A stretch of DNA of 64,000 nucleotides from Chinchilla lanigera (lineage: Eukaryota > Chordata > Mammalia > Rodentia > Chinchillidae): contig NW_004955487.1 of assembly GCF_000276665.1 (NCBI RefSeq), positions 3,338,656 to 3,402,655 of the forward strand, written 5' to 3'. A program made the translations under genes and the position numbers. Below, piece after piece: positions 22,301 through 32,090 of the stretch. Position 1 is the stretch's first letter. Each line of letters opens with the position of its first letter. Under the pieces are notes generated by a model, which was not told where the DNA came from, ran no database searches, and saw only the letters and a program-made list of their open reading frames with translations.

Positions 22301-23236
22301 AGCTTGCTACCTCGCCTCTGTGGCTAAGCTGACGTGATGGGTAGAACCGCCCACTCTCATTGACAAAAATCTAAAAGGGAAGGAGTAGGAGAGAGTTGCA
22401 TCTGTCTCTGTCACCACACGCCCAGCCACCAGCCCGCCATGTGAATCATGGCTGCTCTTGGACTTCAGTCCCTCTGGTGACAGTGACGGATGCACTTCGT
22501 GCTGGAATGAGAAGAGGTGCAGGTGTGGCCACCCCCTCCCTCCCTCCAGCTTGCTCACTTACCTCAGCTCTGCCGCAGGCTTTCTTTCTATTTCCAGGCA
22601 GCTAACTCAGCCAGCACTGAGTAATTCTCAGCTCCATGGTGGCACCCACCTTCCAAAGGTCTGACATCCAACTTTTATCATCTCTGCTGTATCCTGTTTA
22701 TTTTCTGTTCTGGCAAAAGTGAGGAAAAAAAAAAAAAAACATTTTTAGAAAGTATCGTAATGCTGCTGAGGCTATGGTGGAATGTAGTAGTTTTCAAAAT
22801 GAGTAGCTTATGCAAATCTTCCAAGATCTCACTAGAATGCACTCTGATCTGCACAGGACATGGACCAGATCCTGGGTCTCCAACAAGCTGTCAGGTATGG
22901 GGGGTTCTCAGCACCCAGACCAATTACAATGATAATCAGTTGAAATGTGAGTAAAAACTGAGTCATAAAAATGACTAGGCAGAACATTGTATATTGTCAT
23001 GTACATGGTTATCATATACACTATAACTTAATACCTTATATGTACATAGTTTAAAAATTAAAATTCTCCTTCATCTACATCCAGCTCTCCCCTATCCCAG
23101 AATGAGTCCCTAGCACTGACCTCAGTCTGTAGTCCTCTCTTCACTGACTCTTTGCTTTCAACTCTTTCCCACCTGGACCACATTCTCTCCCAGGGGACCT
23201 CCCACAGCCCATACTTTGAAAAGGTTCTTTCTTGCT
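22301..23236. other. Unannotated sequence
   Basis: The 22.3-22.65 kb part is more GC-rich, with overlapping short open frames on both strands and no recognisable domain. An octamer ATGCAAAT lies at 22810-22817. No gene is called. Confidence 0.25.
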
Positions 23237-23635
23237 TGTCTTAGTTACTTTTCTCTCATTGCTGAGACAAAATACCCAACACCCAAAATGAAGGAAGGAA
23301 AGGTTTATTTAGCTCACAGTTTGTGGAGGTTTCAGTCCATACTTGGCTGGCTCCAAGGCAGAAGATAGCAAAGCAACAAGAGCAAAGCAGGGAATGGCAG
23401 CCGAACAGCAAAGAGCCAGAGCAAACCGGAGGAATGGCGGCAAGCAGCTTCTTTTTCCCTGCCTTACTTTGTAAACAGGCTACCCCCACCTAAGGGGCGT
23501 GTAGCTCTCACATAATCTTTGCCCTCCTCTTCCACAGGCTCAGGATGTATACAAAGTAGGTATCCTGGCTTCCTGCTGAGTTACTTAGCCAAACCTCTAG
23601 ACTCCCCAAGTTGACACAATGTTTCAACCATAACA
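23237..23635 (-). mobile_element. MaLR-type solo LTR with perfect 5-bp target duplication
   Basis: The left edge TGTCTTAGTTAC and right edge CATAACA give TG...CA ends in LTR sense. The five bases outside the left end (23232-23236, TTGCT) are identical to those outside the right end (23636-23640, TTGCT), which fixes both boundaries. In LTR sense the poly(A) signal lies in GAGCTAAATAAACC. No internal proviral sequence adjoins it, so it is a solo LTR formed by recombination. The minus-strand open frame at 23256-23489 is a shadow. Confidence 0.8.
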
Positions 23636-23707
23636 TTGCTGCTTTCAAAGACAGTGTTTTCAGGAGCACACAGAGTTCTATCCTGATGCTACTCTGGGCT
23701 TCTGGGG

Positions 23708-23790
23708 CAGTGGATCTCAAACTGGCTGCACATAAAACCCACGATGGGAAACTGAGCCACGTACTAACCTCCGGTGGACAGCAGCTGTGG
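23708..23790 (+). repeat. Possible MER5-like hAT terminal fragment
   Basis: CAGTGGATCTCAAACTGG resembles the terminal CAGTGGTTCTCAAACT of hAT-Charlie elements. The opposite end is not found. Confidence 0.35.
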
Positions 23791-25667
23791 GCGTGTTTCT
23801 CCCGCAGGTGTTCTGTGGGTGATTTTTGACATGGCTTTTCTGCAGCTCGCACTTTGGGATGCTGTGCCAGGCCATGTCCCATACATAAAAACAGATATAA
23901 CACTCTTTGCCCCAGACTGTATTGGATAACTGACACAATAAATGCCAAGAGAGATATGAGGTCCAGGATAAATAGCAATGTTAAGTATCTGTTTTACTAT
24001 TTTCGTGCAGGGAAGGAAGGAAAGAACAAGGGCATTTCTGCCATGCTTGCTTAAAAATGATGTCTCAGCTTGACATCTTATTTCAGTGTTAAGAGGTGCT
24101 TAGAAGTCCTGACCCATGAGGCACAGGTACAGCAAGTATAGAGAATGAAGCCTAAGGAATAAGAAGGCCACAGATCTTCTCACCTATGGTGGAAGTATTG
24201 GAGTGTTAAATGCAGGATAGATTCTTGGAGACTGTACATAACTAATATTTACTTCAATTAAAATGCTTTAGAAAACAACCTCGCAACATTTTTCTATGCA
24301 ATATTTTAGTGGTAGACCATACCTTGTGATTCTGCACAAAAAAATGCACAGAAAAAGCAACAAGAATAAAATGAAACACAAACCTGAAATTATCAGCACA
24401 CATGAGAAAAACCTGTTACACATGGTGACCAGTGCTTTTCATGATTTCCCTTTAGGCATTTCAAGTGATTCACTGGACCAGAAAGACATTTCGGTAGTTG
24501 TAAAAATGGGCAGTGAAATATCACTCTTTTTTTGTTGTTTGTTTTCACCTTGTCTCATCGTTACGGTGGATGAAAACACACTTTCATGACTGGGTGGAAG
24601 AATGACTATATCACGCTGCCTTCAGTGCACTATTATTAAAGACCTTAAGATCTGTAAGATAAAAAGAGTGTCTGGAAAATGGCTCGTGTTGAGGGACATA
24701 TTAAAAACACAGACAAAAGCACCAGGGAAATCAACATCTTTCACCATATCAGTTTGTATTTATGACCCAGAAGATTAAAAGTTGCAGTCCCCAGAGTTGT
24801 CATTTTCTGCTACCGACATTCAAATACAGCAACACTTCAGAAGAAAGGATGGAAATATGCTTTCCTTTAACTGTTGGCACCACACTTGCCTGGTGTTGGA
24901 TGTGGACACTGAGCAGGCAGGTGAGGCCGTTCAGCCAGCAGAGGTCTTAGCCAGCACCCAGGTTCCGGCCCTTCAAAACTGCACACCCTGATGTCACAGG
25001 TCTGCATGAGAGAAAACCTGGATTTTCTTCATTCCCTTACCCACCCCCTCACCCCCACCCCCGTGGTCTGATGGAACCAACTTATACCAGTTAGGAGAGC
25101 TTGGCGGTTTCTTCTATCCAATTTTAGAATTTCTTAAGTCAGTTGCTAAACATTGTAAAGATTAAAAATAAAGCTATATAACCTTTAACTAAACTATATG
25201 AATAGCAGACATAATTATTACTCAGGTATATCAAATCCCAATCATTTTACTAAATTTTGCTAATATTCATGCTTTTGTGTTATTTGCACATTCTGTGTCT
25301 TCTGTCTAGCAGTGGACAGTTACATTTAGTAATTTCCTATGTACTTCAACTTGGCTAAGGTTAGAATATTAATATCGTGGAAATCAGCAGCTATGCAAAT
25401 GAAACCATTTTCTTATGGAGAGTTTGCTGTTAAACATGTACAACACAACTCTAATGCCACCACACCAGTTAAAATCTTATCACCTCCAAATTATCTGTGC
25501 CACTGGAGAAGCACTGCAGTGTGGACTATCGTTAATAGTTTCTACACATGATTTAAGACCTGGCCTAGGTATTGCTGATCATAACACATTTCTACCCTTC
25601 CAGGAACACTCTAAGTTCAAAATTTTGTTACATTTTCAATGTGTCCTACCTTAAAACTTCTATTTCT
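23791..25667. other. Unannotated sequence
   Basis: Unique-looking, with a C-rich run (25041-25065, ACCCACCCCC-type words) and an octamer ATGCAAAT at 25393-25400. The longest frames (minus 23508-23978, 156 codons; plus 24296-24589, 97 codons) have no recognisable domain, and the first runs into the LTR at 23.2-23.6 kb. No gene called. Confidence 0.25.
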
Positions 25668-25882
25668 TAGTGGTGCATGCCTATAATCCCAGCATTCTGG
25701 GAGGGTGAGGCAGGAAGATCACAAGTTGGAGCCAGCCTGGGCAACTTAGTGCTTTAATGAGACATTATCTCAATCAATTAATCAACCAACCAATCAATTA
25801 AAAAGGGCTAGGGATGTAGCTCAATGCAAAGGCCCTGGGTTCAATTCCCAGGGCTGCTCACACAAAATAAAATGAAATGAAA
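25668..25882 (+). repeat. B1-dID dimeric SINE, sense
   Basis: B1 part: TGGTGCATGCCTATAATCCC, AGCATTCTGGGAGGG and CCAGCCTGGGCAAC, then an A-rich/CAAT linker (CAATCAATTAATCAACC). ID part: GGGCTAGGGATGTAGCTCAA and a normal T-arm CCTGGGTTCAATTCCCAGG, then an A-rich tail. The intact T-arm pairing here contrasts with the young ID family. Confidence 0.75.
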
Positions 25883-25924
25883 AAAATAGTTATAACTGGA
25901 GAGTGTCACCTGTTCTTTGGCAAA

Positions 25925-26125
25925 TGCTGCCCCATATACTGCCTTATCACCTATTTTTTCATAGTATTTATCACTCTCTTATCCACATAATATTTACTCT
26001 TTTAAAATCATGTCTAAGTTCCATGAGCACAAGGAATTCTGTCTGATTCCTTGATATATCTCAAATCCTGAAAACACACCTCACATATAATAGGTACTCA
26101 AGAAAGAGTTGAAAAATAAATGAAT
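25925..26125 (+). repeat. L2 LINE 3' end, sense
   Basis: The 3' end of L2 is recognisable: AAGTTCCATGAGCACAAGG, AATTCTGTCTGATTCC, ATATAATAGGTACTCAAGAA, then GAATTACATT. Ancient, non-coding. Confidence 0.6.
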
Positions 26126-26179
26126 TACATTTTCAAAAAGTAATATAAAGCTGGATTCCAAAAGGAGAAATATCATTTA

Positions 26180-26236
26180 CCAATCCTGTGGCCTGAGGAA
26201 GTTCGACAAACTTTCTGGGCCTGTTTCATAAGGTAG
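26180..26236 (+). repeat. MIR SINE fragment
   Basis: CCTGTGGCCTGAGGAAGTTC followed by CTTTCTGGGCCTGTTTCA matches the central part of MIR (the GTGACCTTGGGCAAGT ... GCCTCAGTTTCC region). It is cut off by the GATA array. Confidence 0.45.
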
Positions 26237-26249
26237 TTTAGTTAGCTAG

Positions 26250-26538
26250 CTAAACTAGATAGATGATTGATAGATAGATAGATAGACAGATAAATAGATA
26301 GATAGATAGATGTAGATGAAAGGGTAGACTGATGAGTACATGGGCAGATACATAGAAAGATGTAGAGATAAGTACATGGGCAGATATATAGAAAGATGTA
26401 ATAGATAGATGATAGATGGATATAGATGAAGCAATAGATGATAGATAGTGATATAGATAAATAGGTAGGTTAGATAGATAGACAGATGATAAATAGATAG
26501 ATATGGATGGGGCAATAGATGATAGATGATATAGATAA

Positions 26539-26585
<47 letters not shown>

Positions 26586-26625
26586 TGGATGTTGGGACAA
26601 TGGATGAATGGATGGATGGACAGAG
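26250..26625. repeat. (GATA)n/(GATG)n microsatellite with higher-order structure
   Basis: Dominated by TAGA/GATA units, with a pure run of about 12 units at 26533-26582 and GATG units at the right end. Larger duplicated blocks are visible: TACATGGGCAGATA occurs at about 26337 and 26374, and GGCAATAGATGATAG-like blocks at about 26430 and 26511. The Ser/Tyr/Ile/Leu-rich minus-strand frames are only translations of this array. Confidence 0.85.
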
Positions 26626-26639
26626 CATTTTACACCCAT

Positions 26640-27394
26640 ATGAAATAATATAACATGATATTAATCATCATGGGTGAGAGTCTTATACATACTCCCAAAA
26701 TGTTACTATCAGTTCCTGTCACTCTGTGTGAGTCTTTGTCCCTTGCACCTAACTGATGCTCACTGGAGGACTGTACAGAGCTTTATCTCAGTGTGTCATC
26801 ATGAAGAGTGCCCACACCCTCTGCCCCAGGAGGTGCAATCAGAGTTGGCTTCTCTGGGGATCTTGGAAGAAGCTCTAACCGGGTTGTCATGACAACCTGC
26901 TAAGGATATAATGCGTTTGCAGCCAACAGGATGGAGTGCTCAGAGCAACACACTGAGATTTGGCCCATGCTGCAGCCTCTGTCAGTCTCCTAAAGACCTC
27001 ATAGAGAAAGCAGCTCACACAGAGATTAACCTTGATATTGCGGTTATGAATGCACTAACGCATTGCCTGCCTATCTGTTTTTAGCTTGCTAAACATGAAA
27101 CATCCAGACATCAAAAACACGCATTAAGTTATTCAAATGCCAGCATTTGGGAGGCCGAGGGTTTGCAAGCTTTCCTCAGTTGTATCATATAGTGAGAAAC
27201 AGTGCTTGGTATCCTGAGCTGCCCACAGTAGTTGGGACAGCGGGCTGGGAAGATTTGGGGATGGCCTCAAATGCTGTTCTGACCGCCTTCACAAAAACAT
27301 GGAAGTTGTCAGCGGTTCTTTTCCACCTGGTAAGATTCATTTGACCTGCCTGGGAGGTGCCTTTCTGCTCATAATCACTCAAGACAAGAATTTT
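26640..27394. other. Unannotated sequence
   Basis: No repeat family or exon assigned. CAGCATTTGGGAGGCCGAGG at 27139-27158 looks like a fragment of a B1/Alu-type 7SL SINE, but the flanks do not continue the match. Confidence 0.25.
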
Positions 27395-27655
27395 TAAAAA
27401 TTAGTGTATGTGTGTGAGAAATCCCTCCCCCCCCAAAAAAAAATATATATATATAACCTTGATCATTTTAATCCCCTCCATTCCTCCTGTTTGCCCCCAC
27501 CCCATCTCCTAGTCCCCTTTTCTAATCTCCAAAAAGTCTACCTGCTTATTTCCTATTACCTCTCCTTTAATTTATTTGTATTTTGAACATCTGATAGTTA
27601 ACTTTCTGTGTCTGATTTATTTCATTTAACTTGTGATGCAACTTCTAGCTCCTCC
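27395..27655 (-). repeat. LINE-1 3'UTR fragment, antisense
   Basis: C/T-rich antisense 3'UTR (CTCCTAGTCCCCTTTTC) followed by ACATCTGATAGTTAAC and TTCTGTGTCTGATTTATTTC, in the same order as the 35.4-35.5 kb copy. A short CCCCCCCC/AAAAAAAA/ATATAT run lies at 27427-27455. Confidence 0.5.
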
Positions 27656-27892
27656 CCAAAATGACCATGAAGGGAAACGTATTGAATCAGGACATCAGGG
27701 AAGCCAGGACAGTGAAACTAATGACCCTTGGGAAAGAAGACTCCACAGCTGTTGCAGAAGGTGGCAAGGATGATGGGGTGAGTGTGTTCAACGTGAGGGG
27801 GAGGACTTTGAAGGGGCTGTGTGGCAATGTGCCTTTGTAGTGATTTCTCTAATTTTAGCCATTCATCATACTGTTCAATCACACCTCGAACT
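27656..27892 (+). pseudogene. Tc1/mariner transposase C-terminal remnant
   Basis: The sense strand begins with the same transposase words as the minus-strand copy at 10.7 kb (AAAATGACCATGAAGGGAAA, encoding KMTMKG) and continues through AGAAGACTCCACAGCTG to a GTGTGAGTGTGTTC-like end. The final bases, TGTTCAATCACACCTCGAA (27874-27892), are the inverted counterpart of the TIR-like word at 10.5 kb. Frames are broken by stops. It is sandwiched between two LINE-1 3'UTR fragments. Confidence 0.55.
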
Positions 27893-27894
27893 CT

Positions 27895-28045
27895 TTAAGA
27901 AAATAGAACTCTTTCTTCATTTTCATTTTTGTGAGCCATGTTTACAGTACATGACAGTCACATTCCTCATGGGGAGTTGGTGCACGTGCATAACACGTCT
28001 TCATTCTTTTCCCACCACTTTCCCTCCTTCCCTTCTAAAAGATTG
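27895..28045 (-). repeat. LINE-1 3'UTR fragment, antisense
   Basis: CCATGTTTACAGTACATGAC, CATGGGGAGTTGGTGCACG and a C/T-rich tail match the 2.6 and 16.9 kb copies. Confidence 0.55.
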
Positions 28046-28530
28046 CTTTAATAAAACAATGGGGTTTTTTTTAACCTGTTTGCCTACTCCTTGGCTGTAA
28101 TTCATGCCCCAAATGTTGGTCCTAGACCAAGAATTCTCTGGACTCTGGCACTGAGGGCACTGTCCAGAGCCTTGGTTTGCACATTTCCTCAGTCCAGTTT
28201 GGGGGCACCACTGAGGCCTGTGTCCAGGAAAATTCCAGAGCCCTGCAGGTCCAGGAGTCCACCTCTCCTTCATATATGGGGCAGCATCTGAGCTGTGAAG
28301 TGGGTGCAGTCATCCCTGCCCCTGCTCTTCACTTCCATCACCTGAAGCCTTCAACTTTCTGTATTTTAGAAAGAAATGAATTTCCTCTCTCCACTGACAG
28401 ACTCCTGTAGACCAAAACCCGCAGTAAAAATGGTCCTCAAAGCCAGGTGTTTCCAGGCATTTGGACAGTGTGCTAGCAGTAACATTACCTAACTTAAAAG
28501 CTTATTGTGAGTAAGAGCTTACATTCAGAT
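28046..28530. other. Unannotated sequence, moderately GC-rich
   Basis: Overlapping open frames on both strands (28001-28410) reach at most about 90 codons and show no domain. No repeat recognised. Confidence 0.25.
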
Positions 28531-28627
28531 GTAGTCAGGAATGGTGGCACATGCCTGTAATCTCAGCCCCCTGGGAAGATGGCAAGTTGAGCCCAGCCTG
28601 GGAAACTTAGTGGCTTAGATAGATAGG

Positions 28628-28660
<33 letters not shown>

Positions 28661-28738
28661 GATAGATAGATAGAATAGAGCTGGGGCTGTTCCTCAGGAT
28701 GAAAGCCTTGTGTTCATCCCTCAGCACTGCAAAAACAA
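28531..28738 (+). repeat. B1-dID dimeric SINE with GATA-expanded linker, sense
   Basis: B1 part: GGAATGGTGGCACATGCCTG, AATCTCAGCCCCCTGGG and CCCAGCCTGGGAAAC. Then GATA repeats (28616-28676) occupy the place of the A-rich linker, followed by a decayed ID part: GAGCTGGGGCTGTTCCTCAG and TGTTCATCCCTCAGCAC. The microsatellite grew inside the SINE. Confidence 0.7.
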
Positions 28739-28799
28739 TATTATGTTTATATGTTAATAAAATATTCTTTGAACTAGTAGTTATACTGCTGTAAATAAT

Positions 28800-28980
28800 A
28801 GTACTAGTTACTTTTTTATTAGTGATTTACTACTGATCTTATTACGAGGATGTATTATCTCCCACCTAGAAGATGAATTATTAGAGAGGAAGGACAGTTA
28901 ATTACCAAATTTGAATATTGTTTTAGTGCCTAGAACCTGTAGGCATTTAAATATTTGAGAAAAAATAGATTAAAGTATTA
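28800..28980 (+). repeat. L2 LINE 3' end, sense
   Basis: TATTAGAGAGGAAGGACAG, then TTGTTTTAGTGCCTAGAACC and GTAGGCATTTAAATATTTG follow the L2 3' end. It is more diverged than the copy at 25.9 kb. Confidence 0.5.
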
Positions 28981-29849
28981 TGCCTGATCTACATCTTCCT
29001 ATTTCTATTTCCTATATGCATTGATTGAGAAAGAACATGTCCTTCATCTCTTAATTATACATGATCCTTAAAAGGGATCCAAGGAAGTACAGGATAAATT
29101 TTTCTTTTTTTTTTTTTTTTTTTGCATCTCAATCATTTGAGTAAAAATTACAGTCTCGGGCTTTCAACACAAAATACAGCCCCTCAGAGTTACAGGACAA
29201 TTGGCCTTTGTGTGCATTTGGTGAAGTAGAATGTAGTAATGAAAGATACATGTACATTAAATATGCAGATAAATATTCAGTTATAAGAATACAGTTACAT
29301 GTATTTAAGTAATGGTTGTTATCTCAGGTTTATTCAATTATAATTTTGCAAAAAACCTATGTAGAAGAGATTTTTGTAATCAGTTGATGATAAGAATTTT
29401 TATTCATCCATGTTTGCAGTACATAAAGTGTGCATTCACTTTGGGAAGTATGTACATGTACATCACAGCTTGTTTCTTTTTTTAATTATGAAAGAACAAA
29501 GTTTTAAAATAATTAGAAAATTAAAATCAAAATAGTGAAACTATTCCAGCATTTTCTTGCCCTAGTATCAGACTGTGTAGAAGAAATTTACTTTCTGAGT
29601 GCTAAGTCTGAAGACATTTCCCATTTCCTTTCTTGCATGCTGAGAAAATACGATATATCACAGAAGTTTTAAAGTTTTTTAACTAAAGACAGAATAGTGG
29701 ATATAAATGTATCATGAGAAATCTACTCCTCACCAGGGGTAAAAATATTGATTGAAAAATGTCCTTCAGAAATCCTAGAAATTCTGAATATTCTAGGCTC
29801 TAAATAATACCACTAGGTAAAAAAAAAAATGTTACATGTGATCACCTTC
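28981..29849. other. AT-rich sequence with a LINE-1 3'UTR scrap
   Basis: A poly(T) run lies at 29105-29123. At 29395-29490 CATGTTTGCAGTACATAAAG and GGGAAGTATGTACATGTACA mark a further antisense LINE-1 3'UTR scrap. The rest is unrecognised. Confidence 0.4.
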
Positions 29850-30024
29850 TTAATTGTTTTTATTAGCTCATGTTTGCAGTACATAATTATCACTTTCATT
29901 ATGAGGATGTTGGACATAATACATCTCCATTATTTTTACCTCCCCTCCTTTCCTTCCCTCCCCTCTCTCAATCTCTTGGTCCCCTTACCATGTCTGAAAC
30001 TCTATCTCCCTGTTTCAAGGAATT
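29850..30024 (-). repeat. LINE-1 3'UTR fragment, antisense
   Basis: TTAGCTCATGTTTGCAGTAC, ATCACTTTCATTATGAGG, then CCTCCCCTCCTTTCCTTCCC. Same 3'UTR family as at 21.5 and 29.4 kb. The young ID at 30038 inserted beside its C/T-rich portion. Confidence 0.55.
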
Positions 30025-30037
30025 AAATGAAAAATAA

Positions 30038-30140
30038 GGGGCTGGGGATTTAGCTCAGGGGCAAAAGCGCCTGCCTGGCAAGCGCAAGGTCGTGATTTCG
30101 GTTCCCTGTATCGGAGAAAAAAAACAATAAATAAATAAAT
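30038..30140 (+). repeat. Young ID SINE with perfect target duplication
   Basis: GGGGCTGGGGATTTAGCTCA start, then GCGCAAGGTCGTGATTTCGG, with an A-rich tail (AATAAATAAATAAAT). The perfect 13-base duplication AAATGAAAAATAA lies at 30025-30037 and 30141-30153. Small differences from the 8.9 kb copy include one extra A after GGCAAA and GATTTC for GAGTTC. Confidence 0.85.
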
Positions 30141-30269
30141 AAATGAAAAATAAATAAATGAGAAGGCTGTGCATATATTTAAATAAAGATGGACATCCCC
30201 TGGCTATTCGATGTACATCCTTTTTCCTGCAGCTGGCCTATACTCTCTTCCTATGAATCATCACAGTAT

Positions 30270-30600
30270 ATTTTTCTCAACTTTTGATTTTGTAATAATT
30301 TTAGACTTACATAAAATTTTTGAAAATAGTGGAAAGAATTCCCATATAGCCTGCATCTGGCATTTCCTAACGTGAACGTCATATACTAACCAAAGCAAGG
30401 GAATAAATATTGTTAGAATATTGTGAATTACCCTGCAACCTCTATTCAGGTCTTCAATTTGTGCCAGCAAAATCTTTCATCCCATTCAAAATCAAAGCCA
30501 GGTTCCAACCCTACACTTAATTATCACATATCTTTAACATCCTGCTTTCTCTAGAAGGTCCACTAACTCTCTCTGTCCTCTGTTACCTGAATGGGCATTA
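30270..30600. repeat. Possible ancient L1M fragment
   Basis: ATTTTGTAATAATTTTAGAC, ATAGTGGAAAGAATTCCCAT, AGCCTGCATCTGGCATTTCC and CTCTATTCAGGTCTTC resemble an ancient L1M repeat of mammals in both wording and order. Divergence is high and I do not assign a strand. Confidence 0.4.
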
Positions 30601-30613
30601 TTAAAGAATATTA

Positions 30614-30764
30614 GGCCGGGCGTGGTGGCACATGCCTATAATCCCAGCACTTGGGAGGCTGAGACAGGAGGATCGTTTCGAGTTCAAGACCAGCCTGGGC
30701 TACAAAGTGAGCTCAAGACCAGCCTGGACTGCATAGCAAGACCCTGTCTCAAAGAGGAAAAAAA
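30614..30764 (+). repeat. B1 SINE (7SL-derived), sense, with target duplication
   Basis: Starts GGCCGGGCGTGGTGGCAC (pol III box A region) and has the box B region around GAGTTCAAGACC. It shows the internal tandem duplication typical of B1 (two CAAGACCAGCCTGG blocks at about 30684 and 30714) and ends CCCTGTCTC plus an A-rich tail. Likely target duplication: AAAGAATATTA (30603-30613) and AAAGAGTATTG (30765-30775), 9 of 11 identical. Confidence 0.85.
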
Positions 30765-30775
30765 AAAGAGTATTG

Positions 30776-31956
30776 ATCGGTTATTTTGTGAAATAGCCCT
30801 GGATTTGGGTTTGTGTGATGTTTTCCCATGAGTATATTGAGGTAATGTGTTTTTGACTAAGAAAATATACAAAGTCTTTCTCAGTGAATTATTCAGGAGT
30901 TATACGATTCAGTGTGCTTCATTGTTTCGACGTTAATGTGAATCACTATCAAGGTGAGTCTGTCAAGCATTTTCTTTGAAAAATTATTTTTTTTATGCTC
31001 AGCTCAGCTCCTGGATGTACGTACCATCACCTCCTGATTGGAATTGGCAAATAGGTTAACACATGTTTGTGAATCCAGTAAGAACACTAGTTGCTGTGTA
31101 GATGATTTCTGGTTTGTATTTTGAGAAGAATTTAAGCAGAGAACATGAGGGATGGGTTCTTATAGGGTAACTGTTTCAGATAAGGTAGGAGAAAAAGAGA
31201 AGGATATCATAGGGTGCAAGAGGATATCTGAATGGTATGGGAATGTTAGGTCCACTCTAGGTAAAAGGAAAAACTTTCTTGGCTGAGGGAGGTATGGTGT
31301 TGTAAAGAGAGGGGAGTACTGAAGAGTTACCCTTTGTCATTCTCCTGTAGTCGAAGGAAAATTGTGTTTTAGTATAGTAAAAGTGTATCTCCAGATGTGC
31401 TCTCTCACAAGGAGGAATTCTAGGCAAGAGAGTCAGGACTTTGGTAAAATCCAAAGATAGTCAAGGCCTTAACTTGAATGCTGATGGAGAAAACTGGAGA
31501 GACACAAGGCAAGAGATGAAGACCCAGGACAGGCGACCCCAGGGACCTCTCCTGGGCATGTGTGAAAGCTGCCCAGAGGAACTAGGATTCCCCTCATCCC
31601 TCTCCCCTGAATTCAGTCATAGGGTCCTCCTCCCAGGTCATTCTCCTCATGCTCCAAATAAAAGAGGGTTTCCTGTGAAGACCCAGAGGAGAATCTCAGC
31701 AAATAGGTTTTGCTACATCAGACTACTTATTCCCCATTCAAGTTTCTGCACAAATATTCAGGCCTTATACACCCAGCACAAAATAATCACAATTTCCTCT
31801 TTCTTTACAACTTTCTAAAGTTTCCAACATCATGCAAAGCTCATATTCAATAAATATGTGTGCTTTTTCTTTATTAGTCAATCTTTATGTTTACAAATGT
31901 TTGTCATGGTCTGGGAGCATGGAGTATGAACCATCTCCCCTTCCCTGAGACTTAAT
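30776..31956. other. Unannotated sequence
   Basis: No repeat recognised. The 125-codon open frame on + at 31441-31818 shows no domain, signal peptide or splice context that I can defend, and is not called as a gene. Confidence 0.25.
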
Positions 31957-31973
31957 GAAAATTGAAATTATCT

Positions 31974-32073
31974 GGGGCTGGGGATTTAGCTCAGCGGCAA
32001 AGCGCCTGCCTGGCAAGTGCAAGGTCGTGAGTTCGGTTCCCGGTACAGGAGAAAAACCAAAAAAAAAAAAAAA
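31974..32073 (+). repeat. Young ID SINE with perfect 17-bp target duplication
   Basis: Near-identical to the copies at 8.96 and 30.04 kb (GGGGCTGGGGATTTAGCTCA, then GGTCGTGAGTTCGGTTCC), with a pure A run in the tail. The perfect 17-base duplication GAAAATTGAAATTATCT lies at 31957-31973 and 32074-32090. Its 5' GAAAA fits the TT/AAAA preference of the LINE-1 endonuclease. This looks like the youngest insertion in the window. Confidence 0.9.
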
Positions 32074-32090
32074 GAAAATTGAAATTATCT

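Noticed and set aside
23508..23978. 156-codon minus frame
   Set aside because: It overlaps the solo LTR and has no recognisable domain.
26250..26639. Tyr/Leu/Ser/Ile-rich frames on the minus strand that look like membrane segments
   Set aside because: They are translations of the GATA array.
27139..27158. B1/Alu-like fragment GGGAGGCCGAGG
   Set aside because: The match does not extend on either side; it may be chance.
26250..28680. CRISPR-like spaced repeats
   Set aside because: The regular repeats are GATA microsatellites without unique spacers, in a mammalian genome.
31441..31818. 125-codon + frame
   Set aside because: Not recognised as any family; unsupported by context.
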